Assembly: GCF_003628555.1 (NCBI RefSeq)
Contig: NZ_CP021731.1
Coordinates: 2,728,001 to 2,792,000 of the forward strand
Length of the DNA: 64,000 nucleotides
Origin: Azoarcus sp. DN11
GTDB lineage: Bacteria > Pseudomonadota > Gammaproteobacteria > Burkholderiales > Rhodocyclaceae
Direction: 5' to 3'
Part shown: positions 28,595 to 37,399 of the stretch, one piece after another
Position numbering within the stretch: the stretch's first letter is position 1
Layout: the number at the start of each line of letters is the position of its first letter
Position numbers and translations under genes: made by a program
Notes under the pieces: generated by a model
Told to the model about the DNA's origin: nothing
The model's input: only the letters and a program-made list of their open reading frames with translations
Database searches by the model: none

Positions 28595-29752
28595 ATGAAC
28601 ATGCTGCTGCAAGAACTCGCGAACGACGAGAAACAGATCACCGGCTGGCGCCATCACATGCACCGCCACCCCGAACTGGCCTTCGAGGAGCGCCACACCG
28701 CCGAATACATCACCGGCCTGTTGCGCTCCTGGGGCTACGAGGTCGCCACCGGCGTCGGCAAGACCGGCATCGTCGCCTCGCTCAGCGCCGGCGACGGCAA
28801 GAAGGCGATCGGCCTGCGCGCCGACATCGACGCGCTGCCCGTGACCGAAACGGCGGCCGGCGACCACCGCAGCACCGTCGAGGGCCGCTCGCACACCTGC
28901 GGCCATGACGGCCACAGCGCCATGCTGCTCGGCGCAGCGCAGCACCTGGCGCGCACGCGGAACTTCAACGGCACCGTGCGGCTGATCTTCCAGCCGGCCG
29001 AGGAAGTAATGGGCGGCGCGCTGGCGATGATCAACGACGGCCTGTTCGAGCGCTTCCCGATGGACGCCGTGTTCGGCATGCACAACATGCCCGGGCTCGA
29101 GCAGGGCAAGATCCACTTCACGACCGGCCCGGTGATGGCGGCGGTCGACAACTGGGAAATCGAACTCGGTGGCAAGGGCAGCCACGGCTCGATGCCCGAG
29201 CGCAGCATCGATCCGGTCGTTGCCGGCGCCGCGCTGGTGATGGCCTTGCAGACGATCACTTCGCGCAACGTCGCGCCGCTCGATTCCGCCGTGGTGTCGG
29301 TCGGCGCGTTCCTTGCCGGCGACGCCGGCAACGTCATCCCGCAGTCGGCCCTGTTGCGCCTGAGCATCCGCACGAGCCGGCCGGAAACCCGCGAACTCGT
29401 GCTCGGCAAGGTGCGCTCGATCACCGCGGCGCAGGCGGAGTGTTACGGCGTGACCTGGGAAATCCGCGAAGGCACGCCCGGCGCCGTGCTGGTGAACGAT
29501 GCCGAACAGACCGCGTTCGCGGCCAGCGTGGCGAAGGACCTGCTCGGTGCCGACAGGGTGGTCACCGACGGCCCGCGCTTCATGGGCAGCGAGGATTTCG
29601 CCTTCTTCGCGCAGCGCAGGCCGGGTACCTACTGCTTCATCGGCAACGGCGACACGCCGATGGTGCACCATCCGCAGTACGACTTCGACGACCGTAACCT
29701 GCCGGTCGGCGCGGCATATTGGGTCGCGCTCGCGGAATCCTTCCTGCGCTGA
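28595..29752 (+). CDS. M20 family amidohydrolase (hippurate hydrolase-like)
   Basis: 385 residues, standard for peptidase family M20D, whose members cleave N-acyl amino acids such as hippurate or indole-3-acetyl conjugates. Metal-site motifs are complete: RHPELAFEE, RADIDALPVTE, HTCGHDGHSAML, QPAEEVMGG, MHNMPG and a late HHPQYDFDD. The AGAGGTGA ribosome-binding site ends five bases before the ATG. The gene follows the MFS gene after 120 bp and precedes a MarR regulator, so an inducible uptake-and-hydrolysis module for an acylated or aromatic amide is a reasonable inference. The true substrate is unknown. Confidence 0.88.
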   Translation: MNMLLQELANDEKQITGWRHHMHRHPELAFEERHTAEYITGLLRSWGYEVATGVGKTGIVASLSAGDGKKAIGLRADIDALPVTETAAGDHRSTVEGRSHTCGHDGHSAMLLGAAQHLARTRNFNGTVRLIFQPAEEVMGGALAMINDGLFERFPMDAVFGMHNMPGLEQGKIHFTTGPVMAAVDNWEIELGGKGSHGSMPERSIDPVVAGAALVMALQTITSRNVAPLDSAVVSVGAFLAGDAGNVIPQSALLRLSIRTSRPETRELVLGKVRSITAAQAECYGVTWEIREGTPGAVLVNDAEQTAFAASVAKDLLGADRVVTDGPRFMGSEDFAFFAQRRPGTYCFIGNGDTPMVHHPQYDFDDRNLPVGAAYWVALAESFLR

Positions 29753-29776
29753 GCGCGCCAATTATCAGCTTTCGCT

Positions 29777-29804
29777 GTTGCGCGGGGGGCAACTCCGTCA
29801 TAAT
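29777..29804 (+). promoter_or_regulatory. marR promoter with GTTGC/GCAAC dyad
   Basis: GTTGC (29777-29781) and GCAAC (29789-29793) form an inverted repeat with a 7-bp spacer, just upstream of a -10-like CATAAT (29799-29804). The same half-sites occur, with a 5-bp spacer, at the MFS gene operator. This suggests autoregulation by the MarR protein, but the spacing difference weakens the case. Confidence 0.4.
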
Positions 29805-29870
29805 CGGGGCGCCCCCTTTCACGCGCCGACGGAGTTTTCCGCGCGACATGGTCGCCGGCAACGCATTCTG

Positions 29871-30323
29871 ATGAACGACACCAACGCGCCCTACCTCACC
29901 TACAAGCTCGACCTGATCAAGACCATCTCGATCAAGGCGGGCAACACGTATTACAAGAAGGCCTTCGGACTGGGCGTGCGCGAGCTGCGCGTGCTGCGCC
30001 TCGTGCATGACCACCCCGGCATCACGGCGAAGGATCTCGGCAACATGCTGGTCCTCGACAAGACGCTGCTGTCGAAGAACATCGCGTTTCTCGAGGATCG
30101 CGGCCTCATCACGCGCAGCCCGAACGCGAACGACAACCGTCAGCAGTTCCTCGCCCTCACCGAGGTCGGCATGCGGGTGTGGCGCGAAGGCGAAGAGATC
30201 GGCCGCGGGCTGGAACGCGAGATGTTCGCGGACCTGAGCAGCGAGGACTGGAACCACCTGCACACCCTGCTGGACAGGGTGCTGGTTTCGCTCGACAAAT
30301 GGCAGGAGTCGCACCGCAAGTAA
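29871..30323 (+). CDS. MarR family transcriptional regulator
   Basis: 150 residues, the usual length of MarR regulators, which bind palindromic operators as dimers and release them on binding small, often aromatic, ligands. The winged helix is clear: GVRELRVLRLVHDHPG, then ITAKDLGNMLVLDKTLLSKN as the HTH and the wing RSPNANDNRQQFLALTEVG. A coiled C-terminal helix follows. The frame is open far upstream, but ATG 29871 gives a normal N-terminus. No strong ribosome-binding site is seen. It is the likely regulator of the upstream MFS/amidohydrolase genes. Confidence 0.88.
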   Translation: MNDTNAPYLTYKLDLIKTISIKAGNTYYKKAFGLGVRELRVLRLVHDHPGITAKDLGNMLVLDKTLLSKNIAFLEDRGLITRSPNANDNRQQFLALTEVGMRVWREGEEIGRGLEREMFADLSSEDWNHLHTLLDRVLVSLDKWQESHRK

Positions 30324-30333
30324 TGCGCGGTCC

Positions 30334-31236
30334 TCAATACGCCGCGGTCGCGCCGGCTGCCCAGAGGTGGGCGGCCACCAGCGCACGCCACGGCGCGTAA
30401 CGGGCAAGCCACGCCTTCGCCTCGGCTTCGCCCACCCTGCCCTCCGTCCCGAGCAGCGCCTGCAGCCCCCTGCGCACGGCGACATCGCCGTGCAGCGAGC
30501 CGTCGAGCCAGCCAAACCCCCGCAGCAGTACGTAGTCGACGGTCCACGGCCCCACCCCGCGCACCGCGAGCAGGCTCGAGCGGATCTGCTCGACGGGGGC
30601 AGCCTCCGCCCACGCATCGAGCGGCAGTTCCCCCTCGGCCACCAGCCGGGCCAGCGCCCGCAGCGTGCGCGCCTTCGCGGACGAAAAACCCGCCGCGCGC
30701 AGGTCCTCCTCCTCAAGCAACGCGAGCCGCGCCGCATCCGGGTAGCACAACAGCCCCGAGACATGGCGCACGCCGGCAGCGACGATCAGCCGCCGCCGCA
30801 GCGACACGGCGGCCTTGAGGCTGATCTGCTGCCCGGTCACCGCCCAGGTGAGCGCCTCGAACGGCGTCGCGGTGAGCGGCACGCGCAGGCCCGAGCGGAC
30901 CGCGATCATCCGACCGATGGCCGGATCACCGCGAAAACGTTCCTCGAAGGCCTCGACCGTCTGCTCCAGCCCCAGCATGCGCCGCACCATCGGTTCAAAC
31001 CGGGCCTCGAGGTCGCGCCCCGCGTCAGCATCGAGCGTGATTGCGGCAGTGGCGACAGCCGTATCGAAATGCACGCTCAGGCACGCGGGCGTTCCGTCCC
31101 AGAGCATGCCCTTGCACAGCGAATGGTCGGTCACGCGCTCGGCGACCTCTTCCGCATCACGACGATGGAAGGCGAGGATGTCGGCCGGACGAAAACCGGC
31201 GGGCAGAGGAATCGAGACGGCGGCCTGCTGCGTCAT
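30334..31236 (-). CDS. alkA: DNA-3-methyladenine glycosylase II (AlkA type)
   Basis: 300 residues. The enzyme excises 3-methyladenine and related alkylated bases. The N-terminal AlkA-like beta domain (about 1-105) is followed by the HhH-GPD fold: FEALTWAVTGQQISLKAA, then the helix-hairpin-helix AVRGVGPWTVDYVLLRG and the catalytic aspartate in LHGDVAVRRG. Its start ATG (31236) overlaps the ada stop codon (ATGA), so ada and alkA form an operon, as expected for an adaptive-response pair. The frame extends upstream into ada and should not be used. Confidence 0.93.
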   Translation of the reverse strand: MTQQAAVSIPLPAGFRPADILAFHRRDAEEVAERVTDHSLCKGMLWDGTPACLSVHFDTAVATAAITLDADAGRDLEARFEPMVRRMLGLEQTVEAFEERFRGDPAIGRMIAVRSGLRVPLTATPFEALTWAVTGQQISLKAAVSLRRRLIVAAGVRHVSGLLCYPDAARLALLEEEDLRAAGFSSAKARTLRALARLVAEGELPLDAWAEAAPVEQIRSSLLAVRGVGPWTVDYVLLRGFGWLDGSLHGDVAVRRGLQALLGTEGRVGEAEAKAWLARYAPWRALVAAHLWAAGATAAY

Positions 31237-32312
31237 TTCGCCGCTTCGCGCGCCAGCAGGAGCCGCTTGCGCTCGACGCCCCACCGGTACCCCGACAAGC
31301 CGCCGTCGCTGCGGACCACCCGGTGGCAGGGAATCGCCACGGCGAGGCGGTTCGCCGCGCAGGCTCCGGCCACCGCACGCACGGCCTTCGGCGCGCCGAT
31401 GCGCTCGGCGATGGCCGTGTACGTCACCGTCTCGCCGGCCGGAATCGCCTGCAAGGCCTGCCACACGCGCATCTGGAACGCGGTGCCGCGCACGTCGAGC
31501 GGCAAATCCAGCCCGAGTCCGGGCGCTTCGACGAAGCCGACCACCGTCGCCACGACCCGCTCGTAATCGGCATCGCCGCCGATCAGGTCGGCGCGGGGGA
31601 ACCGATCCTGGAGATCACGCACCAGCACGTCCGGATCGTCGTCGATGAGAATCGCGCACACGCCGCGTTCGGTGCTCGCGACGAGGATCGCGCCGAGCGA
31701 ACATTGGCCGACGGCGAAGCGGATCTGCTGCCGCGCACCGCCCGCGCGGTAGCTGCCGGCGCTCATCCCCAGAGTCCGGCCGGCCTCCTCGTAGAAGCGC
31801 CCGCTCGATCCATAGCCCGCCGCGTAGATCGCCCCGGTCACGGTTTCCTCTGCATTCAGCGTCGCCTTCATCCGCGCCGCCCGGCACGCCCTGGCGTAGG
31901 CACGCGGCGTGGTGCCGGTCACGGCCTTGAACACCCGATGCACATGGAAGGGGCTCAGGTTCGCCGCACGCGCAAGCTCCTCCAGCGTCGGCGGACGCTC
32001 CGCCAGCGCGATCTGCCGGCACAGGCCCGCCACCATCTCCGCCTGCTGTTGCGACGGTGCCCGCCCCGAAGGCGAGCAACGCCGGCACGGCCGGTACCCG
32101 GCTCCGACCGCTTCTGCGGCCGTGGCAAAGAATTCGACGTTCTCGGGCCGCGGCAGGCGTGCCGCACAGGAGGGCCGGCAATACACGCCGGTCGTCCTCA
32201 CCGCGTAGCAGAACTGCCCGTCCGCCCGCGCATCGCGCGTCTGCACCGCCGCCCAGCGCGGATCGGCCGTCGTTGTCGCCGCGCGCATCTCGATCTGCCT
32301 CGACATCTTCAT
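31233..32312 (-). CDS. ada: Bifunctional Ada: regulator and O6-methylguanine-DNA methyltransferase
   Basis: 359 residues with the full three-part Ada layout. The N-terminal zinc domain has C45, C49, C76 and C79 (TTGVYCRPSCAAR, YRPCRRC); C45 is the expected methylphosphotriester acceptor that activates the protein. An AraC-type HTH follows (about 95-190, LEELARAANLSPFHVHRVF). The C-terminal methyltransferase carries the acceptor C329 in AIPCHRVVRSDG. Ada repairs alkylated DNA and, once methylated, switches on its own operon, here ada-alkA. No alkB is present in the window. Confidence 0.96.
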   Translation of the reverse strand: MKMSRQIEMRAATTTADPRWAAVQTRDARADGQFCYAVRTTGVYCRPSCAARLPRPENVEFFATAAEAVGAGYRPCRRCSPSGRAPSQQQAEMVAGLCRQIALAERPPTLEELARAANLSPFHVHRVFKAVTGTTPRAYARACRAARMKATLNAEETVTGAIYAAGYGSSGRFYEEAGRTLGMSAGSYRAGGARQQIRFAVGQCSLGAILVASTERGVCAILIDDDPDVLVRDLQDRFPRADLIGGDADYERVVATVVGFVEAPGLGLDLPLDVRGTAFQMRVWQALQAIPAGETVTYTAIAERIGAPKAVRAVAGACAANRLAVAIPCHRVVRSDGGLSGYRWGVERKRLLLAREAAK

Positions 32313-32402
32313 CGCCTTGTCCGATTCCGATGCATCACACTCTAGGCGTACGCCGCGCCGGGCGCACTCCGCTCCTTGCTGTCGAATTCGACCGCGCGGC
32401 GG

Positions 32403-32612
32403 TCACTTTCTCAGCGGCTTCAGCAGGTCGGACAAGCCGTTGTGGTCGAGTTCGTGCATCAACGCGAGCAACTGCCCCAGCCTGCCCGGCGGGAAACCTT
32501 CGCGCGCGAACCAGTTCAGGTAATTCCCGGGCAGGTCGGCGATCAGGCGCCCCTTGTACTTGCCGAAGGGCATCGCGGTCGTCACGAGAGCTTCGAGGTG
32601 CTCGGAATTCAT
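32403..32612 (-). CDS. DUF3820 family protein
   Basis: A 69-residue protein with the DUF3820 pattern: MPFGKYKGRLIADLPGNYLNWF followed by a helical part to LSDLLKPLRK. The FGKYKG core is the family signature, and the function is unknown. The start ATG 32612 overlaps the pepD stop codon (ATGA), with GGGAAAAG upstream, so it is cotranslated with pepD. The longer frame to 33119 is only antisense or internal sequence of pepD. Confidence 0.85.
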   Translation of the reverse strand: MNSEHLEALVTTAMPFGKYKGRLIADLPGNYLNWFAREGFPPGRLGQLLALMHELDHNGLSDLLKPLRK

Positions 32613-34090
32613 GCCGCGCTTTTCCCGGCAGTCGCGGCGAGGATCGCGCCCAGCAGATGCCACACGCGCCCCACCGAGGCGATCTCGACGCGCTCGCCCG
32701 GCGCATGGGCGCCGCGTATCGTCGGGCCGAAGGACACGATCTGCATGTCCGGGTACTTCGCCGCGATCAGGCCGCATTCGAGCCCCGCGTGGATCACCTG
32801 GACCTGCGACTCGGCCCCGAACTCGTGCCGATACACGTCCCGGCACAGCGCGAGCAGCGGCGAATCGGCCTGTGGCGCCCAGCCGGGGTAGTGGCCTGAA
32901 GTCACCGCGGACGTCCCCGAGAGCCCGAACAGGCTCACGATTTCCTCGCCGAGCGCGATCGCGGCGCCATCGAGCAGCGATCGCACCATGAAGCTGCACG
33001 AGCCGCCATCCGGCCGAAGCACGACGATCCCGAGATTGTTCGAAGTCTCGACCACGCCCGGCACGCTCAGGCTCCGACGCCGTACCCCGTGCGGCGCGGC
33101 GTGCAGCGATCCGAGCCACATCGCCTGTTCCGGCGCGGCCATCACCGGCCTAGTCTCCGCCACCGGGACGACGCGCACGCTCACGCCCTCGTCCACACCG
33201 TGCAGCTCCTCGCGCAGCCGCGCCTGCCACGCCGTCAGCACCGCTTCCAGTTCGCCTCGACGTCCGGCCGGCAGCGCGACCCTCGCCCACGCGTCGCGCG
33301 GCAAGGCATTGCGCGCGGAGCCCCCTTCGAGCTCCGCGAGGCGCATGCCGAATCGCCGCTCCAGGTCACGCAGCACGCGCACGAGCAGCTTGATCGCATT
33401 GCCGCGTTCCTCGTGAACATCGACGCCCGAATGCCCGCCACGCAGGCCATGCACCGCGACCCGCCACTGCTCCATCCCGGCCGGGCACGCCTCCGCCCGC
33501 CCCGCGCGCTGCACGTTCACGTCCAGCCCGCCGGCGCAGCCGATGAAGAACTCGCCCCACTCCTCCGTGTCGAGATTCAGCATCAGCCGCCCCTGCAGCA
33601 CGCCCGCCGCGAGCCCCTGCGCGCCACCCATGCCGGCTTCCTCGTCCACGGTCAGCAAGGCCTCGATCGGGCCGTGCACGAGCGTATCGTCTTCCAGCAC
33701 CGCGAGGATCAGCGCCACGCCGATGCCGTTGTCGGCACCGAGCGTCGTCTCGACTGCGGTGAGCCAGTCGCCGTCCCGCAGCACCCGGATCGGATCGCGA
33801 GAGAAGTCGTGCGGCGAATCCGCCGTCTTCTGGCACACCATGTCCAGATGCGCCTGCAGCACGACGCCCGGCGCCGCCTCGCAGCCACGGCTCGCCGGCT
33901 TGCGGATCAGCAGGTTCCCCGCGGCATCGACCGACACCGCCAGCCCCCTCGAGCTGGCTCGCTCGCTGAGCCGGTCGCGCAGCGCGTCCTCCGCCTTGGA
34001 CTGGCGCGGCGTGCCGCACAGCGTGGAAAAATGGGCCCATACGGCGGCAGGTTCGAGGGCGGAGAGCACGGACGGGAGAGATTCGGACAT
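32609..34090 (-). CDS. pepD: Aminoacyl-histidine dipeptidase (peptidase D, M20C)
   Basis: 493 residues, close to E. coli PepD (485). It hydrolyses Xaa-His dipeptides such as carnosine in the cytoplasm using two zinc ions. Metal-ligand motifs are complete: VLQAHLDMVCQK, TTLGADNGIGVAL, LTVDEEAGMGGA, LNLDTEEWGEF, and the late HAGLECGLIAAKYPDM. The inserted lid domain (about 185-385) has HGLRGGHSGVDVHEERGNA. ATG 34090 gives MSESLPSVLSALEP; the frame is open to 34153 but adds no conserved sequence. Confidence 0.95.
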   Translation of the reverse strand: MSESLPSVLSALEPAAVWAHFSTLCGTPRQSKAEDALRDRLSERASSRGLAVSVDAAGNLLIRKPASRGCEAAPGVVLQAHLDMVCQKTADSPHDFSRDPIRVLRDGDWLTAVETTLGADNGIGVALILAVLEDDTLVHGPIEALLTVDEEAGMGGAQGLAAGVLQGRLMLNLDTEEWGEFFIGCAGGLDVNVQRAGRAEACPAGMEQWRVAVHGLRGGHSGVDVHEERGNAIKLLVRVLRDLERRFGMRLAELEGGSARNALPRDAWARVALPAGRRGELEAVLTAWQARLREELHGVDEGVSVRVVPVAETRPVMAAPEQAMWLGSLHAAPHGVRRRSLSVPGVVETSNNLGIVVLRPDGGSCSFMVRSLLDGAAIALGEEIVSLFGLSGTSAVTSGHYPGWAPQADSPLLALCRDVYRHEFGAESQVQVIHAGLECGLIAAKYPDMQIVSFGPTIRGAHAPGERVEIASVGRVWHLLGAILAATAGKSAA

Positions 34091-34294
34091 GGCAGGGTGA
34101 TCGGGGACAAGGGGCGGCAACCAGGGCGCCATGGTAAGCCACGCCGGCCGCACGGTGTCCGCGCCGCACGCAACGTCGCCATCGAATCAACGTTCGCCGA
34201 AAATTCCATCGCCATTCACCTTTCCAAAGGCCATACTTGAATCGTGTGGAAACCGTATCGGCGCCCTGCCGGGCGCGCGAACAAGGGGACTGTC

Positions 34295-34969
34295 ATGAGC
34301 GAAGAGTTCGAAAAGGTTGAACGCGACGTGGAAGCGGCGGTCGACGGCGACCCCGCTTCGGTCGCCGAGAGGGTGCGGACGATCACACTGGGCGCGCTGT
34401 CGCACGGCAAGCTGGACGCCGACGCGCTGAAACAGGTCACCAACGCCGTCCTGAAAGGCGCGCAGCAAGGTATCGAGCGGCCGGACCGCGAGCGCATGGA
34501 AGCGATCCGCGAAGCCGTGCGCGGGCTGGACGAAGCGCTCGCCACAGCGGCCCAGGCGACGCTGCTCGCAGTCAAGGAGGCCATCGGCCGCGGCAGCGAA
34601 TACTCGCGCCAGGAAATTCGCGGCACGCTCGATCAGCTCGACGCGATGGAGTCCGACTTCCTGCGCACGCTGGCCGATGCCGGGCGCGGCGCCACGGGCC
34701 TCGCGCGCACGACCCTGCATGAGCTCGCCGAGCACGCCCGCAACAGCGGCACCGCGATCGGCGGACGCGTGGCGAGCGCCGGGGCCGACCTCGCCCGTGC
34801 GGTCGCGGATCTCACGCGCGAGCAGGTGCAGAGCGGCGCGCAGACCCTGCGCAACGAAGCGGGGCTGCTTGCCGCACTCGCCTCCGGCATGCTCAGGGGT
34901 GTCGCCGACCGCCTGCACCCGGCGGCCACCGACGAGGCCAAGGGCCAACCGCGCGATCCGCAGGCCTGA
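34295..34969 (+). CDS. Helical hypothetical protein upstream of a UbiB-like kinase
   Basis: 224 residues, no family I can name with confidence (it may be the DUF6781 type). It is almost wholly alpha-helical, rich in Ala, Glu and Arg, and has no signal peptide. An amphipathic repeat-like stretch around residues 120-205 (TGLARTTLHELAEHARNSG, RVASAGADLARAVADLTRE) resembles phasin- or apolipoprotein-like proteins that coat surfaces. ATG 34295 has AAGGGG upstream. Its stop overlaps the start of the kinase gene (TGATG), so the two are coupled and may act together at the membrane. Confidence 0.6.
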   Translation: MSEEFEKVERDVEAAVDGDPASVAERVRTITLGALSHGKLDADALKQVTNAVLKGAQQGIERPDRERMEAIREAVRGLDEALATAAQATLLAVKEAIGRGSEYSRQEIRGTLDQLDAMESDFLRTLADAGRGATGLARTTLHELAEHARNSGTAIGGRVASAGADLARAVADLTREQVQSGAQTLRNEAGLLAALASGMLRGVADRLHPAATDEAKGQPRDPQA

Positions 34970-36657
34970 TGCTGTGGAAAGCGATCGGCGCCGCGCGTGA
35001 GCTGACACGCGCCCACGACATCGCCGCAATCCTCGTCCGTTACGGCTTCGGCGACCTCGTACGCCGCATAGGCATGGCCGACGCGCTCGAGCGCGCCGGA
35101 CGGGCCCTGCACTGGCACGAACCCGAGGAACTCGCGCGCCTGGAGCCGCCGGCCCGGGTGCGCCGCGCGTTCGAGGAATTGGGTCCGACCTTCATCAAGC
35201 TCGGCCAGATCCTCGCCACGCGGGTCGACCTGTTCCCGCCCGAATGGATCGTCGAGTTCGGCCGCCTGCAGGATGCCGCACCGGCGGTCCCGTTCGAACA
35301 GGTGCGCGAACAGCTCACCGAGGATCTCGGCGAAGCGCCGGAAACCGCGTTCGCCGAAATCGACACGCAGCCCCTCGCCGCCGCCTCGCTCGCCCAGGTT
35401 TATCGCGCACGCCTGCACGACGGCCGCGCGGTCATCTTGAAGGTTCGCCGACCGGGCATTCGCCCGACCGTGGAAGCCGACCTGCAGCTGCTCACGCGCG
35501 TCTCGGAAATCATCGAAGCCGAGGCCCCGGACCTGCGCCGCTATCGGCCCCGCGAGATCGTGCACGAATTCACCCTGTCCTTGCGCCGCGAAATGGACTT
35601 CGCCGCCGAATGCCGCTATGCGGAACGCGTCGCGGCGAGCTTCGTCGAGCGGTCGGACATCGTCATTCCGCGCGTGCACTGGCAGTGGTGCGGCGAACGC
35701 CTGAACGTCCAGGATTACATCGACGGCATCCCCGGACGCGATCTCGCGGCCGTCGATGCCGCGGGGCTGGAACGCAAGCTCCTCGCGCGCCGTGGCGCAT
35801 CGGCGGTCCTGAAGATGATGCTGGAGGACGGCTTTTTCCATGCCGACCCGCACCCCGGCAATGTCTTCTACCTGCACGGAAACCGCATCGCCTTCATCGA
35901 TTTCGGCATGGTCGGCCGGCTCTCCGAAGCGCGTCGCTACGAGCTCGCGGTCCTCCTCAACGGCCTCGTCTCGAACGACGCCGCCGCGGTTGCCGACGTA
36001 CTGCTCGAGTGGCGCGACGCGGAAGCCCCCGAAACCGAGCCGGAGCGCCTGCGCCACGAGATCGACACCTTCGTCGACCAGTACAAGGGCGTGCCGCTGA
36101 AGCAGCTCGATATCGGCGCAATGCTGTCCGATCTCGTCATGATCCTGCGCGAACACGGTCTGTCGCTGCCGCCCGACCTGTCCCTGCTCATCAAGGCCTT
36201 CATCACCCTGGAAGGCATGGGCCGGCAGCTCGATCCCGATTTCGACATGGGCGCCGAGGCCGCGCCTTTCCTGCGACGCGTGCTGCTCGCACACCATGCG
36301 CCCGATGCGATCGCCCGCCGCAGCTGGCGCACGCTTGGCGACGCGGTCAACCTCGTCACCGGCCTGCCGCACGACCTCAGCCAGCTCCTGCGCTCGGCCC
36401 GGCGCGGGAAACTGCAGGTGCAGGTCGACATCGTCTCGCTCAAGCGTCTCGGCGAGCAGCTCGACCGCGCCGCCACGCGCATGACCATCGGCATCGTCAC
36501 CGCCGCACTGATCATCGGCTCGGCGATCGTCATGACCGTGGTGGGCGATCCGGGCTTTGCCGGCCTGAATACGCTCGGCCTGCTGGGCTTCTTCGGCGCG
36601 GTGGCCGGCGGCGTTGCCGTGCTCCTGTCCATCTGGCGCGGCGGGCGTCGCGATTGA
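34969..36657 (+). CDS. UbiB/ABC1/AarF-family atypical kinase
   Basis: 562 residues, typical for UbiB-family proteins. These ADCK-like ATPases support ubiquinone synthesis or lipid handling at the inner membrane. The family's KxGQ motif is in FIKLGQILATR (near residue 76), the alanine-rich loop is AAASLAQVYRA, catalytic residues are in DGFFHADPHPGNVF and the metal-binding DFG is in AFIDFGMVGRL. Two C-terminal membrane helices (MTIGIVTAALIIGSAIVMTV and TLGLLGFFGAVAGGVAVLL) anchor it. It is not in a ubi operon, so it may be a UbiB paralogue rather than UbiB itself. Confidence 0.85.
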   Translation: MLWKAIGAARELTRAHDIAAILVRYGFGDLVRRIGMADALERAGRALHWHEPEELARLEPPARVRRAFEELGPTFIKLGQILATRVDLFPPEWIVEFGRLQDAAPAVPFEQVREQLTEDLGEAPETAFAEIDTQPLAAASLAQVYRARLHDGRAVILKVRRPGIRPTVEADLQLLTRVSEIIEAEAPDLRRYRPREIVHEFTLSLRREMDFAAECRYAERVAASFVERSDIVIPRVHWQWCGERLNVQDYIDGIPGRDLAAVDAAGLERKLLARRGASAVLKMMLEDGFFHADPHPGNVFYLHGNRIAFIDFGMVGRLSEARRYELAVLLNGLVSNDAAAVADVLLEWRDAEAPETEPERLRHEIDTFVDQYKGVPLKQLDIGAMLSDLVMILREHGLSLPPDLSLLIKAFITLEGMGRQLDPDFDMGAEAAPFLRRVLLAHHAPDAIARRSWRTLGDAVNLVTGLPHDLSQLLRSARRGKLQVQVDIVSLKRLGEQLDRAATRMTIGIVTAALIIGSAIVMTVVGDPGFAGLNTLGLLGFFGAVAGGVAVLLSIWRGGRRD

Positions 36658-36690
36658 TTCTGCCGCGCCGCGGCCTGCCGGACGGAAGAC

Positions 36691-37398
36691 TCACGCAGCG
36701 CGGCCCTCGCCCGCCTCCTCGTAGGTCCGCCCGTCGCGGATGCGATAGATCCGTCGGAACGTCGGAATGATCTTCTCGTCGTGCGTGACGACGATGATCG
36801 CCGTGCGGTACTGCTCGGCCATCCGGTTCAGGATGCGCACGACGTTCAGCGCGCGTTCGCTGTCGAGCGGCGCGGTCGGCTCGTCGGCGAGCACGACCGG
36901 CGGGCGGTTGATGAGCGCCCGCGCGATCGCGACCCGCTGCTGCTCGCCGCCGGACAGCTCCGCGGGTGACGCCTTCGCGCGGTGGCCGACGTCGAGCGCC
37001 TCGAGCAGCTCGACCGCCATCCGCCGCGCCTCGCGGTTGGGTTTCCCCGCGAGCATCGGCAGCAGCGCGATGTTGTCCGTGACGTCGAGAAACGGAATCA
37101 GGTAAGGCGCCTGGAACACGAAACCGATGCTGTCGCGCCGCAGGCCGCGCAGATCGCGGATCTTCCAGCCGCCATCGAACACCGGCACGCCGCCGAGCGC
37201 CATGAACCCCTTCGTCGGCTCGATCACCGCGCCGAGACACTTCAACAACGTGCTCTTGCCCGAACCGCTCGGCCCGATCAGCCCCACCACCTCGCCCGGA
37301 GCGATCGTCATGTCGACGCCCTTCAGCGCATCGACCGCGGCATCGCCCTCGCCGTAACGCTTGCCCAGCCCCCTGACCTCGATCGCCGGCGCATTCAT
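36691..37398 (-). CDS. ABC transporter ATP-binding protein (MacB/DevA-like)
   Basis: 235 residues. Walker A GPSGSGKST (42-50), Q-loop FVFQAPYLIPFLDV, signature LSGGEQQR, Walker B VVLADEPTAPLD and H-loop VVTHDEKI are all present. It belongs with the FtsX-type permease and HlyD-type adaptor encoded immediately upstream, forming a tripartite exporter like MacAB or DevBCA. It is the last gene of a TetR-adaptor-permease-ATPase operon and converges with the UbiB-like gene. Confidence 0.93.
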   Translation of the reverse strand: MNAPAIEVRGLGKRYGEGDAAVDALKGVDMTIAPGEVVGLIGPSGSGKSTLLKCLGAVIEPTKGFMALGGVPVFDGGWKIRDLRGLRRDSIGFVFQAPYLIPFLDVTDNIALLPMLAGKPNREARRMAVELLEALDVGHRAKASPAELSGGEQQRVAIARALINRPPVVLADEPTAPLDSERALNVVRILNRMAEQYRTAIIVVTHDEKIIPTFRRIYRIRDGRTYEEAGEGRAA

Positions 37399-37399
37399 C

